64,000 bases of DNA from NCBI RefSeq assembly GCF_029168945.1, contig NC_083606.1, positions 14,782,041 through 14,846,040 on the forward strand. The letters run 5' to 3'. How positions within the stretch are numbered: position 1 is the stretch's first letter; each line of letters opens with the position of its first letter. The stretch is from Cannabis sativa. Lineage: Eukaryota > Streptophyta > Magnoliopsida > Rosales > Cannabaceae. Of this stretch, positions 33,023 through 45,592 are shown one piece after another. Below the pieces are notes generated by a model that was given only the letters and a program-made list of their open reading frames with translations, was not told the origin of the DNA and searched no databases. Made by a program: the position numbers and the translations under genes.

Positions 33023-35489
33023 AAACTTATGTTGGACTAACCTAAATAAATAAAAAAAAACTTATGGTGGTTGAAAATTTATATATTGGTATATGTATGC
33101 AGATGTTTGTACTATTTAGTGGTAGTTATAGGCCCCGAAAATGGTGGTATTGCTGCTTGGGTCACCTCTCATCGTTGAGGTTTTACACTTTTTCTCTTTA
33201 TGGGTTTGGGTTGAAAATTGTATTGTAGCATCATTATTGTACTATGTGATATATTATATAATTCAATAGTAACATGGAAAAAAATAAGTAGCTTCAAAAG
33301 AAAAAAAAAATGAAATGTTGTACCAAAAGTAAACCAGACCAACCCAATTTAAGTCATCTTATTTTTATTGTCGGTCTCATCCTTTCTTAGCTACCCAAAT
33401 TAATTAATTGGCCTACCTTTTGAATCAGTAACTTGCTTAATACTCTCACCTTTTCTTTTTCTTTTCAGTAATAATAAAAGAAAATTGCCCTTTCCTTTTT
33501 CCCATTAGGCAAATGAAATGGACACGCCTAATAGAACTAAGTGAATGTTAGAGATGAAATTTGATTTGACACTAACATATTTGTCTTCATTTTTTTTTTT
33601 TTTTTTATATATAAAACCCAATTTTTAGAATTTTATTTGTTGTAACCAATAATGAATACAAAACCCTTTGGCATAATCTAAGAATATATTTTAATTGTTG
33701 TTGACAATTTGTGACATTGATGTTACCATTATCACAAACACCTCATATACGAGATCCGAAAAATACCCAAATAGGGGGACCTCATCCTCAATGGAAGACA
33801 AAAGCCTATTTTAGATTACAAACTCCTTTTTCACTAGGTTGTCCCCTCTCTACTACTTCCATTTCAAATGAAAATTTAACCCATATAAACAACTTACCAT
33901 AGCCACCAAATATGATACACATTGAGTGGATGATATTTCTACCGTTTTATTAACCACTCAAATTTTATACATAGCCAAAATTGTTTTGTTTATTTGACTC
34001 AAAACAGACCCTAATTGATCTCTTTATACAATGAATAATGATATGTGCATTTACAATATGCACTCAATTATTATACACAATAACATGTTAGTGTTAATTT
34101 GGGGATAAATTTTAAAAAAAAAAAACACAAAACAATAAAAAAAAAATTACAAAAATACAGTTTGTACGAAATTTTTAATATTTTACGATTTTTTAGATTT
34201 TATTTACATAAAATATAATTTTTTTTATGTTGTACTCTTGTTATTTTGTTATTGACTTTTTGTTATTTGCATATTATTTTTTATATTGTTTTGGTGTTAT
34301 TTTGTGTTGTTTTGATATTGTTTTCTTGTATTTTTATAGAATACCGTAAAAATATATGTAAAAAATGAACGTAAAAATATAAAAATTAGTGTTTAATGTA
34401 ATTATCGCTTTAATTGTTACACTATTTGTATAATTTAAATTAAAAAAGCATCTAATTAAAATTGGTGGACTAGTGTAATCCCTAATTGTTTCGTCATCTA
34501 GAAGAATTTTTTAGTGTAATTTTTTTAATTGTCGTGTACGTTATAGTTATTTAAGACGTCCTGTAAAATCTTCAGAAATTCGGAATAATTTACAATATAA
34601 AATTTAATGTTCAAACAATCCATTTTCCACAAATATAAAATAAAAATTTTTCTAAATTTTTTCAACCCTATTTCAGCGTGTTAAATTTTTCTAAATTTTA
34701 AAAATTTTACAAAATATTTTAAATAACTACAACGTATACTACTAATAAAAATAAATTGGATTATTTTTTCTTTAAATGCCGAAATAGATAACACACTTTA
34801 GAATTTCCCAATATATATCTAATGTTTGAGTGCATATTTTAATAGGAAAATGATAACTATTTTTTTTTTAATGAATAAAAAATGATAACTATTTTAAAAT
34901 AAGTGGAAAAGTTAAAAAAAAAAAAAGAAAATTGTTGGGTAAATGTGGTCCACAGTGGACCTTTAGTAGTATGGACCATTGGGCAGATGGGCTCGGCCCA
35001 GATGGATAGGATAAGAGTAGTCGGTTGAGAAAGAAACGTTTTAGTTTGAGCCCTCGTGCGGGTTGGCCGGTCCGACCGGACCTCGTGGGTTTAGCTGACC
35101 GGATCACGTGACATATGCGTGACTTTAATTCTTTATTTAGAAAAATAATTGAACTGACAAATTAACTGAAACTGTGAAGCTATGATGGATAAAGTGGAGG
35201 CAATGTGGGATTATTAGAAGAATGAATCTTTTTTGGGAATTTGTTATATTGTGTAAGATTAGAATAATGATATTGACCATACTTAAAAAAACATGATGTA
35301 TGCTATTATAAATTATTTTATTTCGACCTTAAACACCAAACATAAGTACATTACCCAAAAACAAATCTCATTGAGAGAACATTTGTTTTTGTTTAATTGT
35401 TTCGTTTCATTATTGTTCTTATCATTATCTTTTTGGGATGGACATATTGGAACATCGAACATACTTGTTGCTTTTGCTTCCATCATCAA

Positions 35490-35525
<36 letters not shown>

Positions 35526-36084
35526 AAATCATAATAACTAATAAATTAAAGACATGGTATTATGGTCTATTGCCTTTTGTTATGTAACCATGATTATTTT
35601 CATTTGAAGAAGCTTCAGATAAGTGTTTGGCTACAGATAATGAATAATGGGTACTAGAAGAAAACATAACTGAGCATGTTAATTTTGATTTTTTTTTTTT
35701 TTTTAAATTTTTGATGGGATTAGTAGATATATTATTATATTTGTAATATTTAAGTGTTGTTTTCTTAAGAAAATTCATTAAAATATTTATATTATTACAT
35801 TTATAATAGTTAAGTATGTAACTCTTATTTTTTAAATTTCTTGTTGGCAGGTCAATTAGACTAAAAAGAAATAAAAAAGACTTTCAAAATAAATAAATAA
35901 AAAAATATTAGGAAAATATGGGTGAGTAAAAGTAATAAAATGATTCTCTGTATTAGGTTCTCTAGCATAACCCTTGTTTGTCGAAGAAGTTTTTCTTCCT
36001 CCCAGACAGGCTCTGTCGACCATTTGTTTTGGATGGGTTGGGGTTTGATCGGGAGGATCTACTTGAGAAAACATTTGAACCACT
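33023..36084. other. Intergenic DNA without a supported gene
   Basis: Mostly AT-rich with T-runs. A (TC)n microsatellite lies at 35494-35524. A GC-richer patch at about 34945-35115 contains inverted motifs such as GGTCCGACCGGACC and a G-box palindrome TCACGTGA at 35104-35111. The segment at about 34140-34390 resembles an AT-rich insertion in intron 3 of the Aux/IAA gene (GTTGTTTTG and TGTATTTTTATA blocks). Short frames here end in repeats or lack any signature. Confidence 0.5.
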
Positions 36085-36775
36085 TGGACAGAAACTCTTA
36101 ACTACTTTGAAGGAATATCTCAACCAACTTAAATACCTATAGCTACTTTTCGAATTCAAATTTAAATAAATATTTATCTTTTAAATTAATTAATTAACCC
36201 AAAAACAAATTTAATAGGATATCCCTACTAATAGGAGTGCCTATCACTGTGTCCTAACATAGTAATAGTGGCACCACCCTTGTCCAAACAGTTTTTATCT
36301 TTTCCCCAATTTATTTAATTAATAAATTTGAAAATAAATTATTTATTATAAAATAAATAATTACTACTTTAACACTTCAAAATTTATTTCCTGAACATTA
36401 TACAACTTTTATCGACACCCTTGACAATATTTCAAGTTGGCGATCCGGGTTCCATGAACCTATAATAACTAGATTATTTATTGAATCTCATCAACCAAAT
36501 AATCATGTTTATTAATTCTATGATTACTCTATTATCAATATAGAATTGAACTCTTAGTAATTATAAAATTATATTTACTAAGTTTTATTACAATGTCCAT
36601 TGATATAATCAATTCTGGTGATTAGTCATCCTTGTGTCAGTTTGTAATTAGTTTTAGTCAAATTATTATTTTACCCTTGTAATTACTTATTTATCCTCGT
36701 TCTGTTTGAATGGTATAGAGATGTAGAATTCATCATTTTTCCATAATTGGAGATTACACTTCATTGAGAATTTTG
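36085..36775 (-). mobile_element. Copia-type LTR fragment (family LTR-D), inverted copy
   Basis: Read in reverse, this stretch matches 40220-40900 over about 650 bases. Shared parts include the block around AATTGATTATATCAATG, the CTTGACA block and the AATATCTCAAC block. Neither end is a clean LTR terminus. It joins the caulimovirid sequence directly at about 36775. Confidence 0.6.
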
Positions 36776-36789
36776 AGTGAGAATTTTCA

Positions 36790-39530
36790 CATGAACTATG
36801 TATTAGATTTTCTTTGATTGATGAAAATACGTCTTGTGCCATGTGAAAGTAATTTGGGATTTACTCCCATTGGGTGAATAAATGCTTGTAGGCCAACCCT
36901 TGTGGGAGTATTCTAAGTCCTTTTCTTTTTTGTGTGAAGGTCGAATCTCACAATGAGACCCTTTTTTGGAAGTTTTGATCCAATGACTAAGTGGACAAGG
37001 GAAGGGAACATCGGGGAAGAATCGTAGCTTTATCGACTTACTGATTAATTGGATGTGGAGTACTTGGTTATTTCGGAAAAATTGCTTCTCTTCTTCCACA
37101 GTTCTAGGGGCAAGATGTTGGGGTTCATAATTGTATATGATGCTCCCGTATTAAAAAATACAACTACTTTGATTGGCTTCGAGTATTTTGTTGGGATGAC
37201 ATGCATTTTTGCTATTGGGATCGGTTGTCTAGTGGTGATTGTATCCATGTGAAAATTTTTGGCATAGCTTTCATTGTCTAAATTGGACCCCGACTATAAT
37301 GCGCACATAGTATGTGGGGATATTTCATCTTTGATTGAAAAGACTGACTCAACATCGTTATTAAAGAGTGATACCCCAGTGGCGTTCTTTATGTGTGCTA
37401 TTATTTTGGCAATTTTACCTTATGGGCATTGTTTTGTAAAATGGCCCTTGTTTCCACACAAGAAACACCTGTTTGAGGATTTTTTTAGGATGTTTCTTTT
37501 TTTGAAAGAATTTTTAAGGAGTCCTATTGTTTGGAGATATATACTTGAAGCCTTTTCTCTTTTTTTGACCTTCTACTTTGAGCATGAGTATGTGTCTTTT
37601 GTTGAACATTTGATAGTAAGACATTTTTGGTTGCATGCATGCCTTGTCGAGTTATTTTATTTGCTTCATGTATTCCTGTAGAAATTTGTTTTAAGAGCAC
37701 ACCTTTTCTAAGGAGCTCATCAACATTTGGAATAACTCTCCAAAAATTGTGTTCTGCAGTGTTCTGTTGTTTGCTAAAAGGAGTCTAAATATATCTTCTC
37801 TTAATGGTTCAGGTATAGATGCAAGGAACACTTATTTAAGGTTTGGATCGTTGATACGGCCGATTAGATAAAACTACTCAGTCATTCTTTGGAAGTGCAA
37901 TTCCATATCCTCTTTTTCTATTAAACAACTCTTCATTTTGAAAAATTCAGCCCTGAAATGTTCGACCACTTGAGAGTCTTGTCTAAAGAATTCGACGTAC
38001 AAGTGATTTAGTGCCGCTTCAATGGACTCTCCTTATAGAAATTGAAGTTGCCTGTATTCTCCAAGACTTTTCCATCAATCTTGTAGGATTCTTGTGAATC
38101 TTGATACTAACTCTAGCAAGATGTCTCTTATTTCTGCTCTTGGTTTTTGTGCTTCTAAAAGGGTCCATGCTCTGAATTCTTGGGAGCGAGATCTCCATTG
38201 ATTTAGAGGAAGATCATCAAGCATGAATGCGTAGGGCTTGCCACTAAACTACTGTTTAGTAGAGGTATGCCTTTCTTCTGAAGACACTTCTTCTTCTATG
38301 ACCGACTCTATTTGGTCAGAGTTTTGTTCTCTTTCTATTCGCGAGACTGCTGTTGTATGGTTAGTTGTCATGAATTGAGGTGGATTTGCTTCATCATCAC
38401 CGCTTCTTTGGTCATTAGTTTCCCAATCATCAGATTGGCTAGAATATGATGACAAATCGTTGTCATCTGAGTTTTCTATCTCTTCATTGAGATTGATTTG
38501 TGGAAGATTCTTTAGATAGTACTGGTGATGATGTTTGTAATGTTATTTCTCTTTTTGACCATGTGTTGAGTACTGCATTGGCCTTTATTTTTTTAGTTGA
38601 TCTTCTTCATCCAGAATTCTTTTTAGACGGGGAATTCAGTCTCCCCTTTTTTGGGGTGATGTGCTAACGGCTGCACAGATTTTGATAATGTTGAAAATAT
38701 CCATGGTGTAGAGTCTAAGCCTGGAATGAGAGGTGTTCTTTCTTTCGATTGAGCTTGAGTTTTAGTAGAGACGTACTGGCTCTTCAGACCCTTTAGCTTT
38801 GCTTCTTTTGTTAGAAAAATCTCTTGGAAAACTTGCCTAGATTTGGCTATCTATAGTAGTTCTTCGTGCATATGTGAAATTTTGTAGATGGGCCTAGTCA
38901 TAATGGTGTTGACTTTTAAAAAAATCTTCATTGATCTTTGTAACTTTGTGGGTGACCGTATAAAGGTTCTCATGTATCTGTTGGAGGGTCTTGTTTTGGG
39001 ATAGCATGTTGTCTGTTTGCTAATTAAGGACAGGTTCGGCCAGAGGGATTTTCTTTAACGTACCATCAACTTCTCAAATATTTGAGTTGTGGACTTTTGG
39101 CTGGTGAGTGAGCTTTCTTATTTCATCCATAAAGCTGGAAGGAAGTGGAAATCTATCATTTCTACCTTTTAGCATGAAGAGGTGTGAGTCATTTGGTTTG
39201 TACTTCTTTGGTTTGTAACATTGGAGTAATGATTTATGCTCATCCTCTTCACATTCCCATCCTGTTGGTTGAATGTCCTCGTGAACCAATAGTTTGTAGG
39301 AAGGAATATTTGACTAAGTAGTTAAATTTTCCTTAGGATTCGCCAAGTGGGCCAATATCCTTTTGGTTATTTTCCCATTTTGCTTTTAGCTTATTTACAT
39401 TGCTTTTCTTTTCGGGTGCCTCTTCTTGCTCATCAGGTGTGGTGCAATCTGGATAGTTACAAACGTCCCATATATGCTCCCTGAGGAGGATTTGTAGGCA
39501 TATATAGGGGAACCATCCTTATCAAAGGAT
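36790..39530 (-). pseudogene. Endogenous caulimovirid coat-protein and protease region, decayed
   Basis: On the minus strand several frames together resemble the coat-protein to protease part of plant endogenous caulimovirids (dsDNA pararetroviruses). An acidic serine-rich stretch (38455-38249) precedes a capsid-like region with stop codons. Then comes a CCHC knuckle at 37467-37426 (C-X2-C-X4-H-X4-C). A retropepsin-like segment follows at 37250-36800. The protease reads NTGA where a catalytic Asp is expected (codon at 37150-37152), and the segment is broken by a frame change and a stop. No reverse transcriptase follows, because the sequence ends at the LTR-D fragment. It is not functional. 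The assignment rests on motif order and on the matching movement protein on the other side of LTR-D. Confidence 0.6.
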
Positions 39531-39535
39531 GATAT

Positions 39536-41270
39536 TATTGGGCTTTAAGCCCTGAAAAGCCTATAAAGACATTTTTATTATTAAATAAAGAATTGAATAA
39601 TTGATATATGCTTGAATGTTAAATTATTAATATTTATAATTGAATAATTTATATTATATATCAGAATATTCCTTATTCATATATGAGATTGTGACTTATA
39701 GCTATACAGAGAACTAAGGCCACTTAGTTATGAATAAAATAGTGAGCGACATATTATAGTTATGAATCTTTAATCAATAGTTGCTAGTACGGTTCACTGA
39801 TGCCTGTTCTTCGGTGCAAGTAATCTTGGTTTAGATTACTAATGTAGTGAGACATCTAAGTGAAGGTGTTGTATATAATAGATATTATATATGGCAATGA
39901 CCGATATGAATGAAGATGTCTTTATTAACATGCCGTTTATTATACAATTCATATCATAACAATAATTAATAGTAGATCGCCTAAATCCTGAGTAATCATG
40001 AACTCGTCATGTTCATGTTATTAGTTTCTTTGATTTACTCGTTAAAGTTTCTTAGAGAAGATATGATTATTACAACTTTTGTTTTGAGAATCTAATAATA
40101 CGGATAGCTGGGAACATGATTTACAATTATGGAATCTTGTCTTTCCTAACGGATCGAATGTTGGTTCCCTTTATGTGTTAATTTTGGTACTGGAAAGTTG
40201 GGCACAAATTTAGATGGGATCTTGAATTATACTTCCACTAGTGAATTAATGGAACTAAAGGATAAATAAATAATTAGAAGGGTAAAACAGTAATTTGATC
40301 AACACTAATTACAAACCATTTCACGGAGGGCTAATCATTGGAATTGATTATATCAATGGACACTACAATTAAACTCAATAAATATAATTCTATAATTACT
40401 AAGAGTTCAATTCCATATTTATAGTGGAGTAATTATGGAATTAATAAATAAGGGGTTATTTGATTGATGAGATAAATAATCTAGTTTATTAGAGCTTAGA
40501 ATTATAGGTCAATGGTCCCTGAATTTGGCACCTTGAAACACTGTCAAGGATATGGATAAAGAGTTGTATAAAGATGTTCAAAAAAATCTATTTTGAATTG
40601 GCAAAATAGTAATTATTTATTTTTTGTAATAAATAAATATTTTTTTAAAATTAATTAAATAGGAAAAAGGAAAAAATTGTTAAGACAAGATTTGTCAAGA
40701 CAAAAGTTGTCAAGACAAAAGACACCATCCTTGTCCTAAAAGACTAGTATAGACACCTACTATTGTTCTTGTCCCTGTGGATTTTTTTTTTGGGTAATTA
40801 ATTATTTAATTTGAAAAGTAGTTATTAATATTTTAAGTTTGTTGAGATATTCTTTGAAGTAGTTGAGAGATTCTCTCATAAATATTAGTAACTGAATTTA
40901 GTTATAGATATTTTTTTTAATAATATAATTTAATTAAAGAGATTTAACTACTATAAATAGGAGCCTAATTTTAGAAATCAGAACACTCTTCCTAAACTTA
41001 AATTTTGAAAATTTAGAAAGAAAAAAGAAATTAGTTTTTCTCTCAATGTTCTTGCTCATGTGTTGAGAACTCAACAAGAATAGATCTCATACACTTTATC
41101 CTAATAACCCACACTATTTCTTGTGTGTGGTGGATTGACTTAGAAGACACTAGTGTGAGTTAAATTACAATTTCATCATCATTTGGATTAAGGGATACAA
41201 CATACGAGAAGTTTCGAGGATACTCTGATAGGCTTCAAGATGTATACTTTAAAATTATTATTATTATTAT
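39536..41270 (+). mobile_element. Copia-type LTR (family LTR-D) inside the caulimovirid sequence
   Basis: It starts TATTGGGCTTTAAGCCC, which resembles the LTR-A end TGTTGGGTTTTATGCCC. It continues with the same layout: AT-rich blocks, a block around CTAAGAGTTCAATTCC, and a CATCATTTGGATTAAG end. No gag or pol lies beside it, so it is probably solo or truncated. The right boundary, near the (ATT)n run at 41256-41276, is approximate. Confidence 0.58.
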
Positions 41271-41276
41271 TATTAT

Positions 41277-42102
41277 TGATTTAATGTACACACATTTGGA
41301 GGTTCATTGTGATATAGTATGATGATAATTAGATAATACAAAACTCTTTCTATACGTACCTGATTTAGTACCATAAAACTAACAGATATTTTTGTACATT
41401 CTTGGATGATTAACGACATTATGTATTGAGTTGAGAAGATCCTTGAAGTTCCTTCATTCTTTAGGAAGGATATTTCAATTAAATCATCATTTTTGGACAT
41501 GAAAACAAGATCTGTTGAGTAGACTACCGGTGGTGATCCATAAAGTTAGAAGTATTTGTTGGAGTTTTTCTGTTGTGATCTGGCGAGGAATGTGAGTGCT
41601 TGTCGGTACGTGATTTGTATCGACTGTTATCATTAGCACATCTGAACTTCCTGGTGCCGAGATGTCAATGGCATGATTTTGCACCCTGTAGGCCATTTGA
41701 TAGTGTAATATAGATCTTAAGGAATCGAGTTCTTGATCTATGCCCACAATTTATAGTTGAACCTTCAAGGCATCTAATAATCGTTTATCCTTTATGCAAA
41801 AAATAGGATAGAATGTAACAATAACTGTGCCTGTATTGAGTGTTGCTTCTAGGATGCCTATAGAGGCATGTTAGAATTTTCTCATTCTTGTATCAAGCAA
41901 TGGTTTTGTTGCACAGACTGGTAAGTTTTTCCTCCCATGATGGGTTAAGGCAAGTCTGATTGCTCCAAAATGGATGTGAGTTAGACCTCGGTCTATCCAT
42001 TGTTGTGGAAACTCAAGAGAAATTTGTAAAGTAATTAATTGTTCTTACTCTGTAGCAGGAAAGAGGAAGGTTATATTGGTCAAATTTGGTGAATTAGACA
42101 TA
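41277..42102 (-). pseudogene. Endogenous caulimovirid movement-protein remnant
   Basis: From an ATG at 42100-42102 the minus strand encodes a protein closely resembling the movement-protein family of plant caulimovirids. Visible blocks are GLTHIHFGAIRLAL, HGRKNLPV, LDTRM, VTFYPIF, YQMAYRVQNHAIDI and PRQITTEKLQQ. In the virus such proteins carry infection between cells through plasmodesmata. At least three in-frame stops interrupt it: early, after RMRKF, and before IVGIDQE. The end fades into LTR-D. It is an old genomic copy, not an expressed gene. Confidence 0.7.
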
Positions 42103-42640
42103 TTCTTTGAGTGTTTTCAAGTTTTGTTTAATGAGAATTTTTATTAATCTAGTAAAAAAGTTGTGGTTTGGAGAAAGTTTAATATGGGTTTATTAAGGGA
42201 GTGTAGGATAGTACAATTTTTCCATCGTTGGAAAGATACGAAACTTCATACAAAGCATCGAGTTTGCTTTTAGAAGATCGTCGCAATGTTAGGTTTGTTA
42301 TAAGAGGCATGGATACTGGTGTGGTATGTGTTGAGAGTTAACTGAAAGAGGCAATAATATCAAAAGGTATTATCATCATGTATGAGAGTGAGATTTTTCA
42401 ATAGAAAAAGTAAGGAAAACAAGGCCGGGATTTCTCAATAGGAAAAACAAGAAAAATGTTAAGAGGAACTTTGACACCACCTTGCCATTCTCTTTCGAAA
42501 ATGATTGAATCAAAACTAAAGAGCAAGCGCACAACAGTCCCTCACGAGTGGATGGTTTGAAGACTCATTGATACAGACACTTCACAGCATCTTCACGTAG
42601 GAAAGATACAAGTGATGAAGAAGAACAATTTCAACACGTA
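42103..42640. other. Unassigned DNA between viral remnant and gene
   Basis: This may be leader or upstream sequence of the caulimovirid, or the distal promoter of the Aux/IAA gene. I see no frame and no virus-type Met-tRNA primer site. Two similar blocks, TTTTTCAATAGAAAAAG and TTTCTCAATAGGAAAAAC, lie about 40 bases apart near 42392 and 42431. Confidence 0.4.
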
Positions 42641-42646
42641 CACTGA

Positions 42647-42662
42647 AGAGAGAGAGAGAGAG
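42647..42662. repeat. (GA)n tract upstream of the Aux/IAA gene
   Basis: This is a 16-base GA run in the promoter region. GA/CT tracts are common near plant transcription starts. Confidence 0.8.
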
Positions 42663-42809
42663 TGGGGTAATGGGCGCGTGGGTAGCTGAAAGCAGGACAT
42701 TGTTGGGGGTTCAGAAAACAATGTGCTGAAAGTAACAGCAATAGTCCTAAATGGGTCGCCCAAAAGAGGAACAATGATACGGACACCTTACCCAATGTCC
42801 CCAACACAC

Positions 42810-42815
42810 TGTCTC
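42810..42815 (+). promoter_or_regulatory. Auxin-response element core TGTCTC
   Basis: A canonical ARF-binding core lies 206 bases before the start codon and about 140 bases before the TATA box. Most Aux/IAA genes are induced by auxin through such sites. One hexamer alone occurs often by chance. Confidence 0.5.
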
Positions 42816-42956
42816 TCCTAAACGCCTTCTCTTCTTATTCACCATCTTATTTGGTCCCTTCCTTTCAACATAATAAAATTCCCACTAAAACTCACCCCCT
42901 CTACCCTCCATTAAAAAGTAAAATAAATAAAAACCATTCTCACATTTCAACTACTT

Positions 42957-42964
42957 TATAAATA
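42957..42964 (+). promoter_or_regulatory. TATA box of the Aux/IAA gene
   Basis: TATAAATA lies 52 bases before the ATG. This would put the transcript start about 20 bases upstream of the ATG, giving a short leader. Confidence 0.7.
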
Positions 42965-43015
42965 CACCACTATCTCTTCTCAATATTATTTTTCTTTCTT
43001 TACACAAAAATATAT

Positions 43016-45592
43016 ATGCCGATGATGGAGCTTCAACTTGGTTTGGCTCTTCCCACCTCTAATTTCCACATAGATATTCCAATCGAGGGCTTTGATCTGA
43101 ATTATAATCATCAGGGCTTTGTGTCTTGTAATAAGAAGAAGAAACGAAAGTGTGGCCAGGCGTTTTCAGAGCAAGATATTGTAACGGTGCCTAAAACGCT
43201 TCCTTTGTTGTTATGGAACAACCGGAAACCCAATGATGAAGATGATGAATCCAATAAAGACCTTTTTAACAACGACACAACTTACAACTTCATCAAGTAA
43301 GTCGTAGTGTAATGATCATTTAGATCCCACATCGAAAATCTATCTTTTGGCTTAAGCGTTTCTGTACCATATATATAATTGTGAACAGGAACGATGGTGA
43401 AGGAGATAGAGTGGTGGGGTGGCCGCCGGTCAAGGCTTGGAAGAGGAGACTTATTTGCTTCCATGGCGGCGGCCGAGCTGTGGAGAATGGGTGCAGCTGT
43501 GGTGGAAGAATTTCTAGGTTTATGCACGTGAAGGTCAAGATGGAAGGAATGGCCATAGCTAGAAAAATTGACTTAAATCTCCATACTTCTTTCAACACTC
43601 TCACTCATACCTTAATGGACATGTTTGGAAAATGTAAGTATGAAATTCTTATATTATATTTTTTATATATATATTTATAACGTATGTTCAAATATTTAAA
43701 TAGTGTTTGATTAGATTTAAAGTTTCATAATTATGGTGGTACAAACAAAATAAGGTGGAGATACATAATTGGATTATTATTTTATATAATTAATATTTAA
43801 TGATATCAGCTGGTTTGGTTGGGGAACAGGTCAAGAGGATTCATTGAACTATAAACTCACTTATCAAGATAGGGAAGGAGACTGGTTACTTGCTCAAGAT
43901 GTACCTTGGAGGTATTTATATTTCAATCCTTTTTCACACACACATATATATTTCAATCCTTGTCCGTAATATACTTTCATGGAATGTATTCTGTGGTACA
44001 TTAGATGGGTCTTAAGGTACATTAAATGGGTGTCAGAGTAAATTTTTACTTTTTAACCCTAACTACCTCTAGATCAATCTCAGCCGTCAGATTAAATAAC
44101 TCCCTCATCTGACGGCTGACGTACATCACGGATTACAATCCGTGAAAGTACAATAACAGGACAAAATTATATTCCCTATAAATATATTATATTATATGTA
44201 GCTCTATAAGAATTGGATTTATTGCTTTGTCACTTGGAAATAGGTCATAGTAATTAATTTCATGCGAATTAAGTTGATGAGAAGAACAAATTGTAATAGT
44301 TAGGTTGATTAGATAGGTAATTAGTTACTATACATATTGAGAATTAAAGGTGAGCATATATGACTTTGCTTAAATATTTTATCTTTTCTTATAAGACAAC
44401 CCCTTCTTGTAGTTAATAATTTTTTTGAAAGGTAATCAATAAAAGTTTAATAGAATGTCATCTGTATGTATAAATATATAGGAATGTTTATAGTTAAAAG
44501 GTATTATTTTTGTTGACAGTTGAGAAATTTTGATTTGATAATATATATAATGAAATAAATATTATTTTATTAAAAAATATGAATAATTTATAGTGTTCAA
44601 AAAGTTCAAATAGATTAATTTATTTTTTTATATATACAGATAATAAAAATTATTCTAAATGTTTCAAAATCTTGGAAAATGCTTGCTATAAATACACCAT
44701 ACACGGTTAAATATATATATACGGCCGGCCCTGAATATATATATATATATAGGCGGGCTAGGTCTACGCTTAGACTCACATTTTAGGGAGAGGCCCAAAT
44801 AGAAAACTATTTTTTTTAAAATTATAAATATTTTTTTTAATAATTTTTAAAAATACTATTTATCTTTATAGTAAGAATTAATTTTTTTTTTCGTCTATGA
44901 CCTATTTCAACTCAAAGCCAGGCCCTGTATATATTATTATTATTAGTGAAATTTACATGATATACTAACTTTTGTCATTTTTTTTACGAAAATACTGTCA
45001 GCCGGTATTTTTTACTTTTTTACTGTATTTTTTTATAAGTTTCATACTGCAGTATACTGTGTTAAGTTTTCACTGGTGTTTTACAGGTGTTTTTTAGTTG
45101 TTCTACTGTTGTTTTGAGTTGTTCTGTTTTGTATTCTACTGGTGTTTTATAAAAATATAGTATTTTTGAAAACTTTTCCGTATAACAATATTTTTGTAAA
45201 ACTTAACCCAAATTCCAGTATTTTTGTAAATTTTCCATATTGTTATTATTTCTCAAAGTTTCAAAATAAAAAATGCCTTCATGATCAAGGTAAAAGTATA
45301 CAAAGAATTTCCCTATCTATATACAATCTAAATTTTATATATGCTATTCAGTTATTATATGTAGGGGTAGAAAGAGGATGGTTCCAATGAGATTTGAGAG
45401 TACAAAATGAGATATATCTAAGGGCCGTGGATTATAATGTATTATATAATCTTGGTTACATATGAATATTAAATATTTATGTTATAATATGAGAGGAAGA
45501 ACCTCTAACTAATTATATTAAATAATATTTGATTCTGCAGAACCTTTATAAGGTCAGTGCAACGTCTCAAATTGCTAAGGAGGTCCCACTGA
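43016..45592 (+). CDS. Aux/IAA transcriptional repressor (IAA29-like), four exons
   Basis: The exons are 43016-43296, 43389-43633, 43830-43911 and 45541-45592. All introns are GT-AG and in phase, giving 219 residues. Aux/IAA proteins are nuclear repressors that bind ARF transcription factors and are degraded when auxin joins them to TIR1/AFB. Exon 1 has an EAR-type motif LQLGLAL at residues 5-11, for TOPLESS recruitment, and a KKKKRK basic stretch near 40. Exon 2 has the degron VVGWPPV (102-108). The PB1 domain runs from FMHVKVKMEG (138) through RKIDL to the acidic DREGDW (189-194) and DVPW, and ends VQRLKLLRRSH. The short domain I, without the usual LRLGLPG form, and the PB1 sequence resemble Arabidopsis IAA29. 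The degron and the PB1 acidic residues look intact. Intron 3 (1629 bases) holds MITE insertions. Confidence 0.93.
43960..44165. mobile_element. MITE in intron 3 of the Aux/IAA gene
   Basis: The ends TTGTCCGTAATATACTTTCA and the complement of TGAAAGTACAATAACAGGACAA pair imperfectly. Inside lie a perfect 11-base inverted repeat AGCCGTCAGAT/ATCTGACGGCT and the palindrome TCACGGATTACAATCCGTGA. There is no coding capacity. It lies in the intron, away from the splice sites. Confidence 0.6.
44939..45250. mobile_element. AT-rich inverted-repeat insertion in intron 3
   Basis: TACGAAAATACTG near 44986 and CAGTATTTTTGTAAA near 45217 are inverted relatives. Between them lie GTTGTTTTGAGTTGTTCTG-like blocks that recur at 34220-34330. 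It is probably a MITE. The ends are not sharply defined. Confidence 0.4.

Noticed and set aside
35293..35526. 77-codon frame ending in SLSLSLSL
   Set aside because: The end is translated from the (TC)n microsatellite and the rest has no recognisable domain.
37274..37681. 135-codon frame on the plus strand
   Set aside because: It is the antisense of the caulimovirid coat/protease region, which has clear motifs on the minus strand.
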